A stretch of 64,000 nt of DNA from Symsagittifera roscoffensis (lineage: Eukaryota > Xenacoelomorpha > Acoela > Convolutidae), in contig NC_087069.1 of the NCBI RefSeq assembly GCF_963678635.1, positions 42,369,883 to 42,433,882 on the forward strand. Direction: 5' to 3'. Of the stretch, positions 40,440-50,097 are shown piece after piece. The first letter of the stretch is position 1. The number at the start of each line of letters is the position of its first letter. Both the position numbers and the translations under genes were made by a program. The notes beneath the pieces are model-generated. The model did not search any database. It was not told where the DNA came from and saw only the letters and a list, made by a program, of their open reading frames with translations.

Positions 40440-41591
40440 ATGGCGATGAATGATCAAGACAGACAGCTGATTGCAGAGGCTGCAGTGGCAGCGGCCAATG
40501 CTCTCGATCGACAACAGGGAGTGTTCGGATTTGGTACGATACGACCAGATCGGTTACCCTCGAGCAGTTATCAGAACTGGCGAGACTGGAGGAATTACTT
40601 TGCCTGGATAGCAGACGCCAATCGATGGGACGATGAGCAGGCCAGGATGGTGCTGCCGACTTGTCTGACAGGCTGGGCATTGGATGAGTTCACGAGTATG
40701 CCAGCTCACTTTAGAGAAGAAGTTGACGGGTTTGAGGAACCGACGCTAGGCAGAATGCTCGCGGAACTCGATCAGAGGATGATGCCATTTCAGACACAAT
40801 CAGCTGCGAGGGCTGAATTCAAGAACCTCACGCAGGAGGAAGGCGAGGGCGTGAGAGATTTTGCAAGACGAGTGCGATACTTGGGTGAAGTTGCAAATAC
40901 AAACCTGCGAGCTCAAGCCCGAGACGACATGAACCGCGAACAGTTCACTGATGGGTTGTGTGATTTCGAGCTTCAGGAATTGCTTCTGCGAGAAGACCTC
41001 GAGAAATTCAACCAGGCGGTGGCCCGAGCACAGGCTCTAGATATGGCACGCAAAACAGTCAGGATGAAGAGTCGGACACGGCAAAATCACGTTCGGTCGG
41101 TGCACAATGTTCGAGACCTGACGACTGAGGCTGGCGGAGACAGTACGCTGACTACCGAGACTCAACAGATACGGACGGAGCTGACGAGATTGCAGACGCA
41201 CACTTACCAGAGGTTGGACCAAATGAAGAAGGCTCAGAACAACCTGGCTAAGCAGATTGATGTCCAGAGTTCGAGGTATGATGAGGTGAGATTGCAGATG
41301 CAGATGCAGGAATCACGCCAGAACGATCTGGCGGCTCAAATGATGGCCCAGATACAGAGCTTAACGACAATGGTAGGTAGGTTCGTTGATCCTTGTAACC
41401 CCAAGCCAGAGAGTCACACCCGACGGGGAGAGAATCAGCAACGCGACTCTGCGAACCCAATTGGGCGACAGAGTGGAAACAACCCATGGACCCAGGGTGG
41501 TTGTTTTAATTGTGGACAGGTGGGCCACATTGCAAAAGGATGTCCCCAAAGAAGCGCGAACAATTTAAACTACCAAGGGCCGGGACAGTAG
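40440..41591 (+). CDS. Element 1 Gag (capsid-nucleocapsid) ORF
   Basis: 383 codons from ATG 40440. Residues of about 30-200 have the helical Ty3/gypsy Gag pattern (YQNWRDWRNYFAWIADANRW, then LPTCLTGWALDEF and GVRDFARRVRYLGEVAN). Residues of about 215-300 form a Gln/Met-rich coiled-coil stretch (RLDQMKKAQNNLAKQIDVQS). A zinc knuckle CFNCGQVGHIAKGCPQ sits near the C terminus. The protein packages element RNA in particles. This frame is open throughout. The protease region follows in another frame, as in families that use frameshifting. Confidence 0.85.
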   Translation: MAMNDQDRQLIAEAAVAAANALDRQQGVFGFGTIRPDRLPSSSYQNWRDWRNYFAWIADANRWDDEQARMVLPTCLTGWALDEFTSMPAHFREEVDGFEEPTLGRMLAELDQRMMPFQTQSAARAEFKNLTQEEGEGVRDFARRVRYLGEVANTNLRAQARDDMNREQFTDGLCDFELQELLLREDLEKFNQAVARAQALDMARKTVRMKSRTRQNHVRSVHNVRDLTTEAGGDSTLTTETQQIRTELTRLQTHTYQRLDQMKKAQNNLAKQIDVQSSRYDEVRLQMQMQESRQNDLAAQMMAQIQSLTTMVGRFVDPCNPKPESHTRRGENQQRDSANPIGRQSGNNPWTQGGCFNCGQVGHIAKGCPQRSANNLNYQGPGQ

Positions 41592-41673
41592 GCGAGTTTG
41601 AAGGAGGGTTTGTCCAGGCCGAATTTAAGAAACAGCAGGCGGAAAGGCGAACGCAAGCTACAGGATCTCAGTC

Positions 41674-42298
41674 TTGCCAGCGTTACGATACGATGCAAAT
41701 AATGATGGAGAAGGGCAGAGCGAGAAGATATTGGAGCAGCAACAAGTGGATAGACCAAGGATCAGAGAGAGCGACCCAATGTTGGAAACGAAACAGAATT
41801 TGCGGACGCGCATCGAGCGTGTTGGGATCATTCATGATGTCAGCGATCCACGCGGAGCAGTCGTTAATGCTTGCGTAGGCGGAACCCATGTTGAGGTGCT
41901 GCTTGATACCGGAGCCACCACCGACCTCATAAGGACAGATTAAAAGAAATCGTATTCCAAGATCAGACATGCGGAAGAGGTTGATTGCGAAGATAACAGC
42001 GGCAGTGGAGTCTCCAGACAAAATCTTGGAAGGGTGGCCGACGAGTTATGACGATCACAGCATAAATGTGGTTCAAGAAACGAAAGTGGAAGACTACGAA
42101 ATGTACGGGTGCCCAAAGCCTGTTTCATTAGATGAAGCTTTGAGACGACCTCGTGGAGGAGGGCGAACAGAGAGAGTTGCAGTGGTTGCAGAGACAGAGA
42201 CGGACGAAGTAGTCGACAGCGACGCGATTCGATGGGACGAACGTCAAACTCTGCTTGTGAGTAGCAGATCAGAAGGTTCCTTCAGTTCATCCAAGTGA
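41674..42298 (+). pseudogene. Element 1 protease and tail region, first unit (fossil)
   Basis: The part 41674-41943 carries a retropepsin active site (EVLLDTGATTDLI). The part 41969-42298 carries the polar tail (YDDHSINVVQETKVEDYEM, then EALRRPRGGG). The fuller version of this region lies in the second unit at 48204-49184. The element copy is broken here. Confidence 0.7.
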
Positions 42299-42315
42299 TT
42301 CCGAACAAACGGTGA

Positions 42316-42432
42316 CCTAGAGATTTAAAGTCCGCCTACTTCCACAATTTGATCGATCGAAGGAAAAAGCGGGGCCTAGAGATGTAAAGTCCGCCTACTT
42401 CCACAATTTGATCGATCGATGGAAAAAGCTGT
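42316..42432 (+). repeat. Two-copy 59-bp tandem repeat in element 1
   Basis: CCTAGAGATKTAAAGTCCGC and the following bases, including GATCGATCGA, occur twice with a period of 59. The same pair is present in the second unit at 49202-49318. Confidence 0.85.
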
Positions 42433-42447
42433 CTTTGTTCGGTGAAG

Positions 42448-42603
42448 ATGAATTTTGACCGGGGCTCGGCCGCATCGGAGGGCGAGGTCCCGAAGCAGTG
42501 TTGGCGTCCTCCAGATGCTATGAGGGAGTCGGATAACTGGACTGTGCCGCAGCAGGACTACCGGCACCACGTAGACAGATGGAAACGACAGGAGGAGCGA
42601 TGA
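42448..42603 (+). CDS. Small ORF downstream of protease in element 1
   Basis: 51 codons plus stop (MNFDRGSAASEGEVPKQC at the start, then YRHHVDRWKRQEER at the end). Charged, with two Trp and a CWRPPDAM segment. It is kept in the second unit at 49334-49489. Amino-acid composition looks coding, but the short time since duplication means conservation proves little. It could be a remnant of a larger pol-like frame. Confidence 0.35.
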   Translation: MNFDRGSAASEGEVPKQCWRPPDAMRESDNWTVPQQDYRHHVDRWKRQEER

Positions 42604-43210
42604 AAGAGACTTGAAACAAGATGTCAGTGAACTACTACGAGGTTCAGTTCAGTTCAGTGAGTAAAACTGAAAACTCTTTCTCCCTCTCTCGCATTCTAAT
42701 CTCATTTGCAAAATTTACAAGTGCTTTAGAAACATCTCCTTCAGTAAGACGGATAGAAACTCAGTAAAAATCTTGGTAGTATAATTTACTGTTTCGATAG
42801 AATGGTGGAGGTATTTCACAACGTGTTTAAAATCTTTCTTAGACTCTTAGTTGCTTCACTCAAGGAAGCAACCCTTGGTGCTAACATAGATAAATTGATT
42901 AAGTAAGAGTCTATGGAAACTGAAGCCCGCGGTTCACTGCGTTGCAACACGTTAACGATGGTGCATATCAGATGTGTCGAAAACTGGAGAGTAGTACAAG
43001 GCGGTGTAGTATAGCAGAAAAAAACTAAAGTGTAGTTTAGCAAAAAAAATTGTGATAAAAGAGGGATTAGATATTACACAAAGAGTCGAGTTGAGGTGTT
43101 AGATTGGTTATTTGTCTTAGTAGAGAGACGATAAAAAAAACACTTTGTTATCAGCATTATTCGGGAGAATTATAGACTAGAAGGGAAGACTGTAGAATTG
43201 GTGATTCTAC
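42604..43210 (+). other. 3' noncoding part of element 1, first unit
   Basis: Noncoding, AT-rich. It includes CTAGAAGGGAAGAC at about 43177-43190, a purine-rich stretch that may be the polypurine tract, although it stands about 20 bases before the LTR. The stretch recurs at 49490-50097. Confidence 0.5.
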
Positions 43211-45489
43211 TGTAATACATGCTATAGTAACCTGAGCGTAGGATTGGTAACTCATGATGAAAAGGGTTGAAAATTTCGAAATTTGATTTTAACGTAGACC
43301 GACTGTATAATTTGTAGCAATGAAATTAAGTGATAGATAAGCTTAGTTTGAGAGCAAACAATAGTAATCAGACTCTGCCCCTTGAATTCGACCTCTAGAG
43401 CAAAGAATTGGAAAAGCGCGCAAAATCTGGAAACCCCCCCCCCCCCCCGGATTGGGAATCACTGGTCTGATCCTTATCAAAAATGGTGGGTTTATAATAG
43501 AGATTATTTTAGCCGGGTATGTCAATTTCCAGATCCCTGAGACCCCTGAGGGGCGAGTGATAATGAGCTCCAAAAATGCAATTAGCACTTTTTGTAAACC
43601 GGAAAAGAATGATCAGAATGACTTCATAATGCACCATGTTGTAGCCCTAGGCAAGGGAAGTTCACCACCGGGATTTTGAACGCATCCGGTTATTTTTTCC
43701 GGTTTTACGCCCTATGTAAACAAAACCCACTTTTTGTTGTTTCTCGACCCCTGATAAAGCTAGGAGGCTGAAACTTGGGGGGATGGTAGGTTGGGGGAAA
43801 CCTATAATGTATCAGTCTTTGGACCCAATCCGGCAGCTACGTCAGAAGCTAGTAGCACTTGAAAATTGAATTAGGCTATTAACACCTGATAGCGATAATT
43901 GACTTGTGATTTTAATGCACCAATGTGAAGGGGGGGGCAACCCAGTAGGAGGACCCCTATTGACCCAATCCTCTCTGGAACTTCCTATGGGGTGAAAATG
44001 GCAATTTTAAGGAAAAGTGTTAATTGACCCGAACTTTTCGAAAATATGGGAAGGGATGGTCAGATATGAATGAAACTTAGTGGGAATGATCTCCGATCGA
44101 AAATAAGGCGTTTGTATGCGTTTGACCTCATTTGACCTCCGATGAACTCTAAGAGGTCATTTGGCATTTTTTACCCCAAGATCCCCGGAACCCCCTAAAA
44201 ACCGTAAATTAGCATTGTAAGGACCCGTAAGGGGTACCTACCCACCTGGGGTGGTAAGGGGAGGCCCCTAAATTGAAAATTTTTAGTTTTGACCTTTGTA
44301 CGCGAGCAAAAGTGATTTTCTGAAATGAGCAAACATTGGGGTCAGCTTAACCCACTCCACTTGGACTTTCGAAAAGAACGACAGACAAGTAATTATAGAG
44401 CCCCGGACAAAAATTGGGAACTTCTATGGGGGAAAATGGAAATTTCGGGATGAAGATTTTATGAACAGCCCTAGCATATTAAATAAATTCTTGTGATGTT
44501 TTTTCGGATCCAATTGGACAGGGGAAGGGAATTACCCAGCCCTTGGAGTTAGGGGAAAAATTAAAAATGACCAAAACTGGAAACTTTTCAAGTATCACGG
44601 AAGTTGAATTCCCGGTTGTGTGAGAACTACCCAATTCATGGGAAAGGGAAAACGTTAGGAAGAGCTAAAAAAAATCGTGCAAGGATTCAGTTGTCAAATA
44701 CGATTGGGAGCTGATTTTGTAGTTGAACCCAATGTTTGCTCAGTATGCCATGATTAACTAAGTGCCACCCCGATGTTTAATTAAAGCTGACCTAATGGTT
44801 GATTCAGCTGATAAGTCCTGAGTGGCCAGCTAGTTAAGCGAATGTTAGTAGGGATAGGGAACGGTACACCTCTGACCGAACCGAAAGTAAATAAAGATAA
44901 CGATACGCGATTAAGGACAACCACCGAACTGGGCAGAACAATTGTGCTGTGAGAGCGAGCGGTTGGTTCTCAGTTAGTTAGAGAACAAGATTTAGACTTA
45001 TAGAATTCAGACGGGTCCTGAGAGTGACTCGTGAAATTTTTAAAGTGAGTTCTCGATGCGAGATTTTTGGTGAAGCTTTGTGAAGCAAGTTGAAGAGTTG
45101 CTTAGAATTGTTTGTAAAGTGAACTGCAAGAGGCAGTTTCCTGGAACTTATGGCAGATTAAATTCATTGATACTTCATAAATTGTATTCAGGCCACTTAG
45201 CGGCCCTTATACTCAGCAATTTATATATTTACTTCTGAATTCAATTACTATCCAGTTTCTTGCGATTCTTTCCGAGGAAAAGAACAGGCGAGAGCAATTG
45301 AGTAAAGGGGACGCAACCCAGTGTAGTACATCGATCGACCACCAAATTCAACCTTTCAACCGAAGGGATTGTCGCCAAATACCGGATCATAGCTCACCCC
45401 TTGCTGGTTCTGGTATTAAGGAATGGGACTCAGCGGACAATATAGAAGGGATATATTGAGTCTAAACAATCAAATTCCCCAAGACGACA
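43211..45489 (+). repeat. LTR B of element 1
   Basis: 2279 bases, TGTAATACATGC...AAGACGACA. Contains a C tract at 43437-43448. Differs from LTR C by roughly 3-4 percent by eye in the stretches that I compared. Confidence 0.85.
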
Positions 45490-46363
45490 CATTTTAAACT
45501 CAGGTTTTCTCAATTTTAACACCACAAAATTTACACCCATCTCCCCACATTCATCCGCAGACATACCCCAACCCCCCACCTATGCCACTCCACATACCCT
45601 TACCTGCACCTTTCTCCCCGCCCACCAAACCCTCAACCCCACCCCCCCCCCCACCCCACACACCTATGTCCGTTTTTGGAGTGGGTGTTGGGCGGGGGTG
45701 AAATTGCGTGGGGGAGGGGTTGCAGTTGGGGGAGGCGGGCACGCGTTTACGGTAAATGTAAGTAAGGGAAAGCTGTGAGAAAGTATGTATGGTGGGAGTT
45801 AGTGTGAAGTATTCAGGTGAAGTATTAGTGTGAAGTTTTTTTTTCCCTAAAAATTCATCCTTTTTTTCATTGTAAACACAAGTCCATAGACCATAGAAGG
45901 CAGTCGCGACAATTAGAACTTCGCCCTGATACGAGTAGACTAGCTTGGCGAGTACGGCTGAACAAACTTTGTTAGCCACTGACGGTTTCAGCTGCTCTGA
46001 TGTAGTTTTTGGCAGCAACTTGATGAATCATTTTCCTAGAAAATTCAATTAATTTTTTTAAAGTTCTCTCGTAAATTACAATGCGATATTTTTGCTCCTA
46101 GTAGCTACTCACCGAGATCAAACACTTCGCCTCAATTTAATTTGGATCATTCTCAGAGGCGAACGAGTTTGCTGCTTACGTTTTACTAGAATGAATTATA
46201 TTGTTCCTTACTCGCTAGCCTTTTGTAGCCTGCTAGCCTGTTTACTTTTAATTTTCAATTTAGGACATCAAAACACTTCAAAAAATTCTAAAAAAGAACT
46301 GTTAAAATGACTGGTTAAAAAGTCTAAACTTATATGTAGAAATAAGAACATCTAGTAGTGAGA
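45490..46363. other. Spacer between element 1 and element 2, first copy
   Basis: 874 bases, repeated at 52394-53267. 45545-45730 is C-rich on its left half and G-rich on its right half (CACCCCACACACC...GGAGTGGGTG) and can fold into a hairpin. The minus strand is open over 45551-46018 (PKTTSEQLKPSVANKVCSAV at its start), and a 72-codon plus frame at 46092-46310 holds a hydrophobic segment. Neither is recognised. The spacer may be old genomic DNA or an unrecognised end of element 2. Confidence 0.45.
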
Positions 46364-47361
46364 TTTGCCGGAGTTTTAGAATGAAAACTTGGTTGATGAA
46401 CAATAAGTAAATTGTTTTAAGGTTAGATACTTTATTAGTTTGAGTTAGTTTGATGCTTAGTTTCAGATATAGTCTTGGTTTAGGAAATTTATCCCGATAG
46501 ATCATGTGAATATGTAGAATCAGATTTACTAACAAACAGTAGTGATAACATATATAGGAAGGAAAAACACGCTCAGCGTGGTATTGACAATAGAGGTTAG
46601 CAGTGACCTTGGTTAATATAATTAGTGTCTTTTCAGTATGACTGCAAAAGAACAAGTAACTTACGAGGCACCGAAGGTCGCCTCACGACATTCTCCGTGG
46701 GGAAAAATTTTGAAAAGCTTCAAAATTAAGAACAAATAAACTGCACCCGGACGAGCAATTGAATTGATAGCCCCCCTATCCCACACAATTGCGTACAGTA
46801 AAGCAAAAAGAAAAAGTGAAAAAGTTTTAGCTAAAGTTTGAACGATTGAGCAAGTTTTTAAGAGTTTTTTTTCTTTCTTTCTTGGCGAATATATTCAATC
46901 GGTGCCCGTGGTTTCCTTCCTGTGAGTGAACGAAGACGACGTCTGAGTTGAAGGTTGAGGCGGAAAACGATCGCGAATAAGTTGTTTCCGTGGTGAAGAT
47001 ATTGACACAGTTGGCGCATCTGAGGGCATAATCTGTTCCTCCGTGACTGGTATAAGAGGTTAAGCCAATGTCGTTGTAGAGGGCAAAATTTGATCCTCCT
47101 CTACAAATTTTACCGAATGCCGCAACGGATCGCCGCAAAACTGAGTTGGCTTTTTGCTACGGTGAGACGTCTTGACCGACTCTGCACCGTCAACCACTGG
47201 TTGAGCGGGTAGTGAAAGTGAAGAGTAGGAGGAAGGCAGATCTGATGACGCTGAATGAGAGGGGGGATTCAAATATTTTGATACCTCCTTTTCCGGAGAC
47301 GAAACCATTATATCAGGACTAGATGTACTAACTTCAGGAGGCTCCATAGGACGAGTAGACG
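46364..47361 (-). mobile_element. Element 2 fragment, first copy (3' LTR and pol end)
   Basis: 46364-46626 is the short 3' LTR in minus orientation. 46640-47361 matches 53540-54266, the Ser/Pro-rich end of the element 2 polyprotein (SASSDLPSSYSSLSLPAQPV). At 47361 it stops at the tandem-duplication junction and element 1 gag sequence begins. Confidence 0.8.
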
Positions 47362-48121
47362 GCAGGAGGAAGGCGAGGGCTTGAGAGATTTTGCAAGACG
47401 AGTGCGATACTTGGGTGAAGTTGCAAATACAAACCTGCGAGCTCAAGCCCGAGACGCCATGAACCGCGAACAGCTCACTGATGGGTTGTGTGATTTCGAG
47501 CTTCAGGAATTGCTTCTGCGAGAAGACCTCGAGAAATTCAACCAGGCGGTGGCCCGAGCACTGGCTCTAGATATGGCACGCAAAACAGTCAGGATGAAGA
47601 GTCGGACACGGCAAAATCACGTTCGGTCGGTGCACAATGTTCGAGACCTGACGACTTAGGCTGGCGGAGACAGTACGCTGACTACCGAGACTCAACAGAT
47701 ACGGACGGAGCTAACGAGATTGCAGACGCACACTTACCAGAGGTTGGACCAAATGAAGAAGGCTCAGAACAACCTGGCTAAGCAGATTGATGTCCAGAGT
47801 TCGAGGTATGATGAGGTGAGATTGCAGATGCAGATGCAGGAATCACGCCAGAACGATCTGGCGGCTCAAATGATGGCCCAGATACAGAGCTTAACGACAA
47901 TGGTAGGTAGGTTCGTTGATCCTTGTAACCCCAAGCCAGAGAGTCACACCCGACGGGGAGAGAATCAGCAACGCGACTCTGCGAACCCAATTGGGCGACA
48001 GAGTGGAAACAACCCATGGACCCAGGGTGGTTGTTTTAATTGTGGACAGGTGGGCCACATTGCAAAAGGATGTCCCCAAAGAAGCGCGAACAATTTAAAC
48101 TACCAAGGGCCGGGACAGTAG
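47362..48121 (+). pseudogene. Element 1 Gag, second unit (5' part absent; fossil)
   Basis: Covers the C-terminal two thirds of Gag, from EEGEGL to the CCHC knuckle CFNCGQVGHIAKGCPQ. Very close to the first unit. The N-terminal part is absent because the duplication began inside gag. Confidence 0.8.
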
Positions 48122-48203
48122 GCGAGTTTGAAGGAGGGTTTGTCCAGGCCGAATTTAAGAAACAGCAGGCGGAAAGGCGAACGCAAGCTACAGGATCTCA
48201 GTC

Positions 48204-49184
48204 TTGCCAGCGTTACGATACGATGCAAATAATGATGGAGAAGGGCAGAGCGAGAAGATATTGGAGCAGCAACAAGTTCGATCGATAGTGGATAGACCAA
48301 GGATCAGAGAGAGCGACCCAATGTTGGAAACGAAACAGAATTTGCGGACGCGCATCGAGCGTGTTGGGATCAGTCATGATGTCAGCGATCCACGCGGAGC
48401 AGTCGTTAATGCTTGCGTAGGCGGAACCTATGTTGAGGTGCTGCTTGATACCGGAGCCACCACCGACCTCATAAGGACAGATGTTGAGCGGGGAATGGTT
48501 GACGCACCGACAATGGAACGCTTTGTAGGTCGACTGGAGACAGCAGACGGACGAATAATGGCGGTCAACGGAGTTGTCAGAACTCGCTTCAAGTTGGGCG
48601 ACCTTGCCGAAGAAATTGAAGCGCTTGTGGTCGCGAAACTGAAAGCCGAGATGGTGCTAGGACTACGATTGATGAAAGAGTATCAGTGCTCTTTGGTTTT
48701 CAGTCGCGGAGAAAATTGTTTGTGGACGGAGGCGAGAGAAGGTTCAATGGTACCCATACGGCACTTGACTCATAGGCCTTCTCCGGAATGGATGCCCTCT
48801 CTGCCACATGAACAGGGCGGACAGATTAAAGGAAATCATATTCCAAGATCAGACATGCGGAAGAGGTTGATTGCGAAGATAACAGCGGCAGTGGAGTCTC
48901 CAGACAAAATCTTGGAAGGGTGGCCGACGAGTTATGACGATCACAGCATAAATGTGGTTCAAGAAACGAAAGTGGAAGACTACGAAATGTACGGGTGCCC
49001 AAAGCCTGTTTCATTAGATGAAGCTTTGAGACGACCTCGTGGAGGAGGGCGAACAGAGAGAGTTGCAGTGGTTGCAGAGACAGAGACGGACGAAGTAGTC
49101 GACAGCGACGCGATTCGATGGGACGAACGTCAAACTCTGCTTGTGAGTAGCAGATCAGAAGGTTCCTTCAGTTCATCCAAGTGA
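48204..49184 (+). CDS. Element 1 protease ORF with C-terminal tail, second unit
   Basis: 326 codons open. The retropepsin domain has EVLLDTGATTDLI, then ETADGRIMAVNGVVRTRFKL and the C-terminal EMVLGLRLMKEYQ pattern in place of the usual (I/L)LG-x-D/R. A polar tail of about 170 residues follows (PLPHEQGG-like, DDHSINVVQETKVEDYEM, RRPRGGGRTERV, ending SSRSEGSFSSSK), with no RT motif. It cleaves Gag in particles, by family knowledge. Element 1 shows no further pol domain before its 3' LTR. Confidence 0.8.
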   Translation: MPALRYDANNDGEGQSEKILEQQQVRSIVDRPRIRESDPMLETKQNLRTRIERVGISHDVSDPRGAVVNACVGGTYVEVLLDTGATTDLIRTDVERGMVDAPTMERFVGRLETADGRIMAVNGVVRTRFKLGDLAEEIEALVVAKLKAEMVLGLRLMKEYQCSLVFSRGENCLWTEAREGSMVPIRHLTHRPSPEWMPSLPHEQGGQIKGNHIPRSDMRKRLIAKITAAVESPDKILEGWPTSYDDHSINVVQETKVEDYEMYGCPKPVSLDEALRRPRGGGRTERVAVVAETETDEVVDSDAIRWDERQTLLVSSRSEGSFSSSK

Positions 49185-49201
49185 TTCCGAACAAACGGTG
49201 A

Positions 49202-49318
49202 CCTAGAGATTTAAAGTCCGCCTACTTCCACAATTTGATCGATCGAAGGAAAAAGCGGGGCCTAGAGATGTAAAGTCCGCCTACTTCCACAATTTGATCG
49301 ATCGATGGAAAAAGCTGT
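49202..49318 (+). repeat. 59-bp tandem repeat, second unit
   Basis: Same two-copy repeat as at 42316-42432. Confidence 0.85.
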
Positions 49319-49333
49319 CTTTGTTCGGTGAAG

Positions 49334-49489
49334 ATGAATTTTGACCGGGGCTCGGCCGCATCGGAGGGCGAGGTCCCGAAGCAGTGTTGGCGTCCTCCAG
49401 ATGCTATGAGGGAGTCGGATAACTGGACTGTGCCGCAGCAGGACTACCGGCACCACGTAGACAGATGGAAACGACAGGAGGAGCGATGA
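49334..49489 (+). CDS. Small ORF downstream of protease, second unit
   Basis: Copy of the 51-codon frame at 42448-42603 (YRHHVDRWKRQEER end). Identical by eye. No family recognised. Confidence 0.35.
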   Translation: MNFDRGSAASEGEVPKQCWRPPDAMRESDNWTVPQQDYRHHVDRWKRQEER

Positions 49490-50097
49490 AAGAGACTTGA
49501 AACAAGATGTCAGTGAACTACTACGGGGTTCAGTTCAGTTCAGTGAGTAAAACTGAAAACTCTTTCTCCCTCTCTCGCATTCTAATCTCATTTGCAAAAT
49601 TTACAAGTGCTTTAGAAACATCTCCTTCAGTAAGACGGATAGAAACTCAGTAAAAATCTTGGTAGTATAATTTACTGTTTCGATAGAATGGTGGAGGTAT
49701 TTCACAACGTGTTTAAAATCTTTCTTAGACTCTTAGTTGCTTCACTCAAGGAAGCAACCCTTGGTGCTAACATAGATAAATTGATTAAGTAAGAGTCTAT
49801 GGAAACTGAAGCCCGCGGTTCACTGCGTTGCAACACGTTAACGATGGTGCATATAAGATGTGTCGAAAACTGGAGAGTAGTACAAGGCGGTGTAGTATAG
49901 CAGAAAAAAAAACTAAAGTCTAGTTTAGCAAAAAAAATGGTGATAAAAAAGGGATTAGATATTACACAAAGAGTCGAGTTGAGGTGTTAGATTGGTTATT
50001 TGTCTTAGTAGAGAGACGGTAAAAAAACACTTTGTTATCAGCATTATTCGGGAGAATTATAGACTAGAAGGGAAGACTGTAGAATTGGTGATTCTAC
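49490..50097 (+). other. 3' noncoding part of element 1, second unit
   Basis: Copy of 42604-43210, differing at a handful of positions, mostly in A tracts. Confidence 0.5.

Larger units (their letters stand above)
38085..45489 (+). mobile_element. Element 1: LTR retrotransposon with gag and protease only (first unit)
   Basis: Long LTRs (about 2.28 kb, TGTAWTACATGC...AAGACGACA) flank about 2.85 kb of internal DNA. A primer-binding site follows the left LTR directly. The internal part encodes a gypsy-type Gag with one CCHC knuckle and a DTGA protease, but no reverse transcriptase, RNase H or integrase is recognisable in either unit of this window. It therefore looks like a non-autonomous gag-pro element of Ty3/gypsy ancestry. 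It is broken, with only a few breaks. By eye the two LTRs of this unit differ by several percent, so it is moderately old. Confidence 0.8.

Noticed and set aside
46302-46655. Minus-strand frame of 117 codons (and its copy at 53206-53541)
   Set aside because: It runs across the element 2 LTR and its neighbour; the reading is an LTR by-product, not a separate gene.
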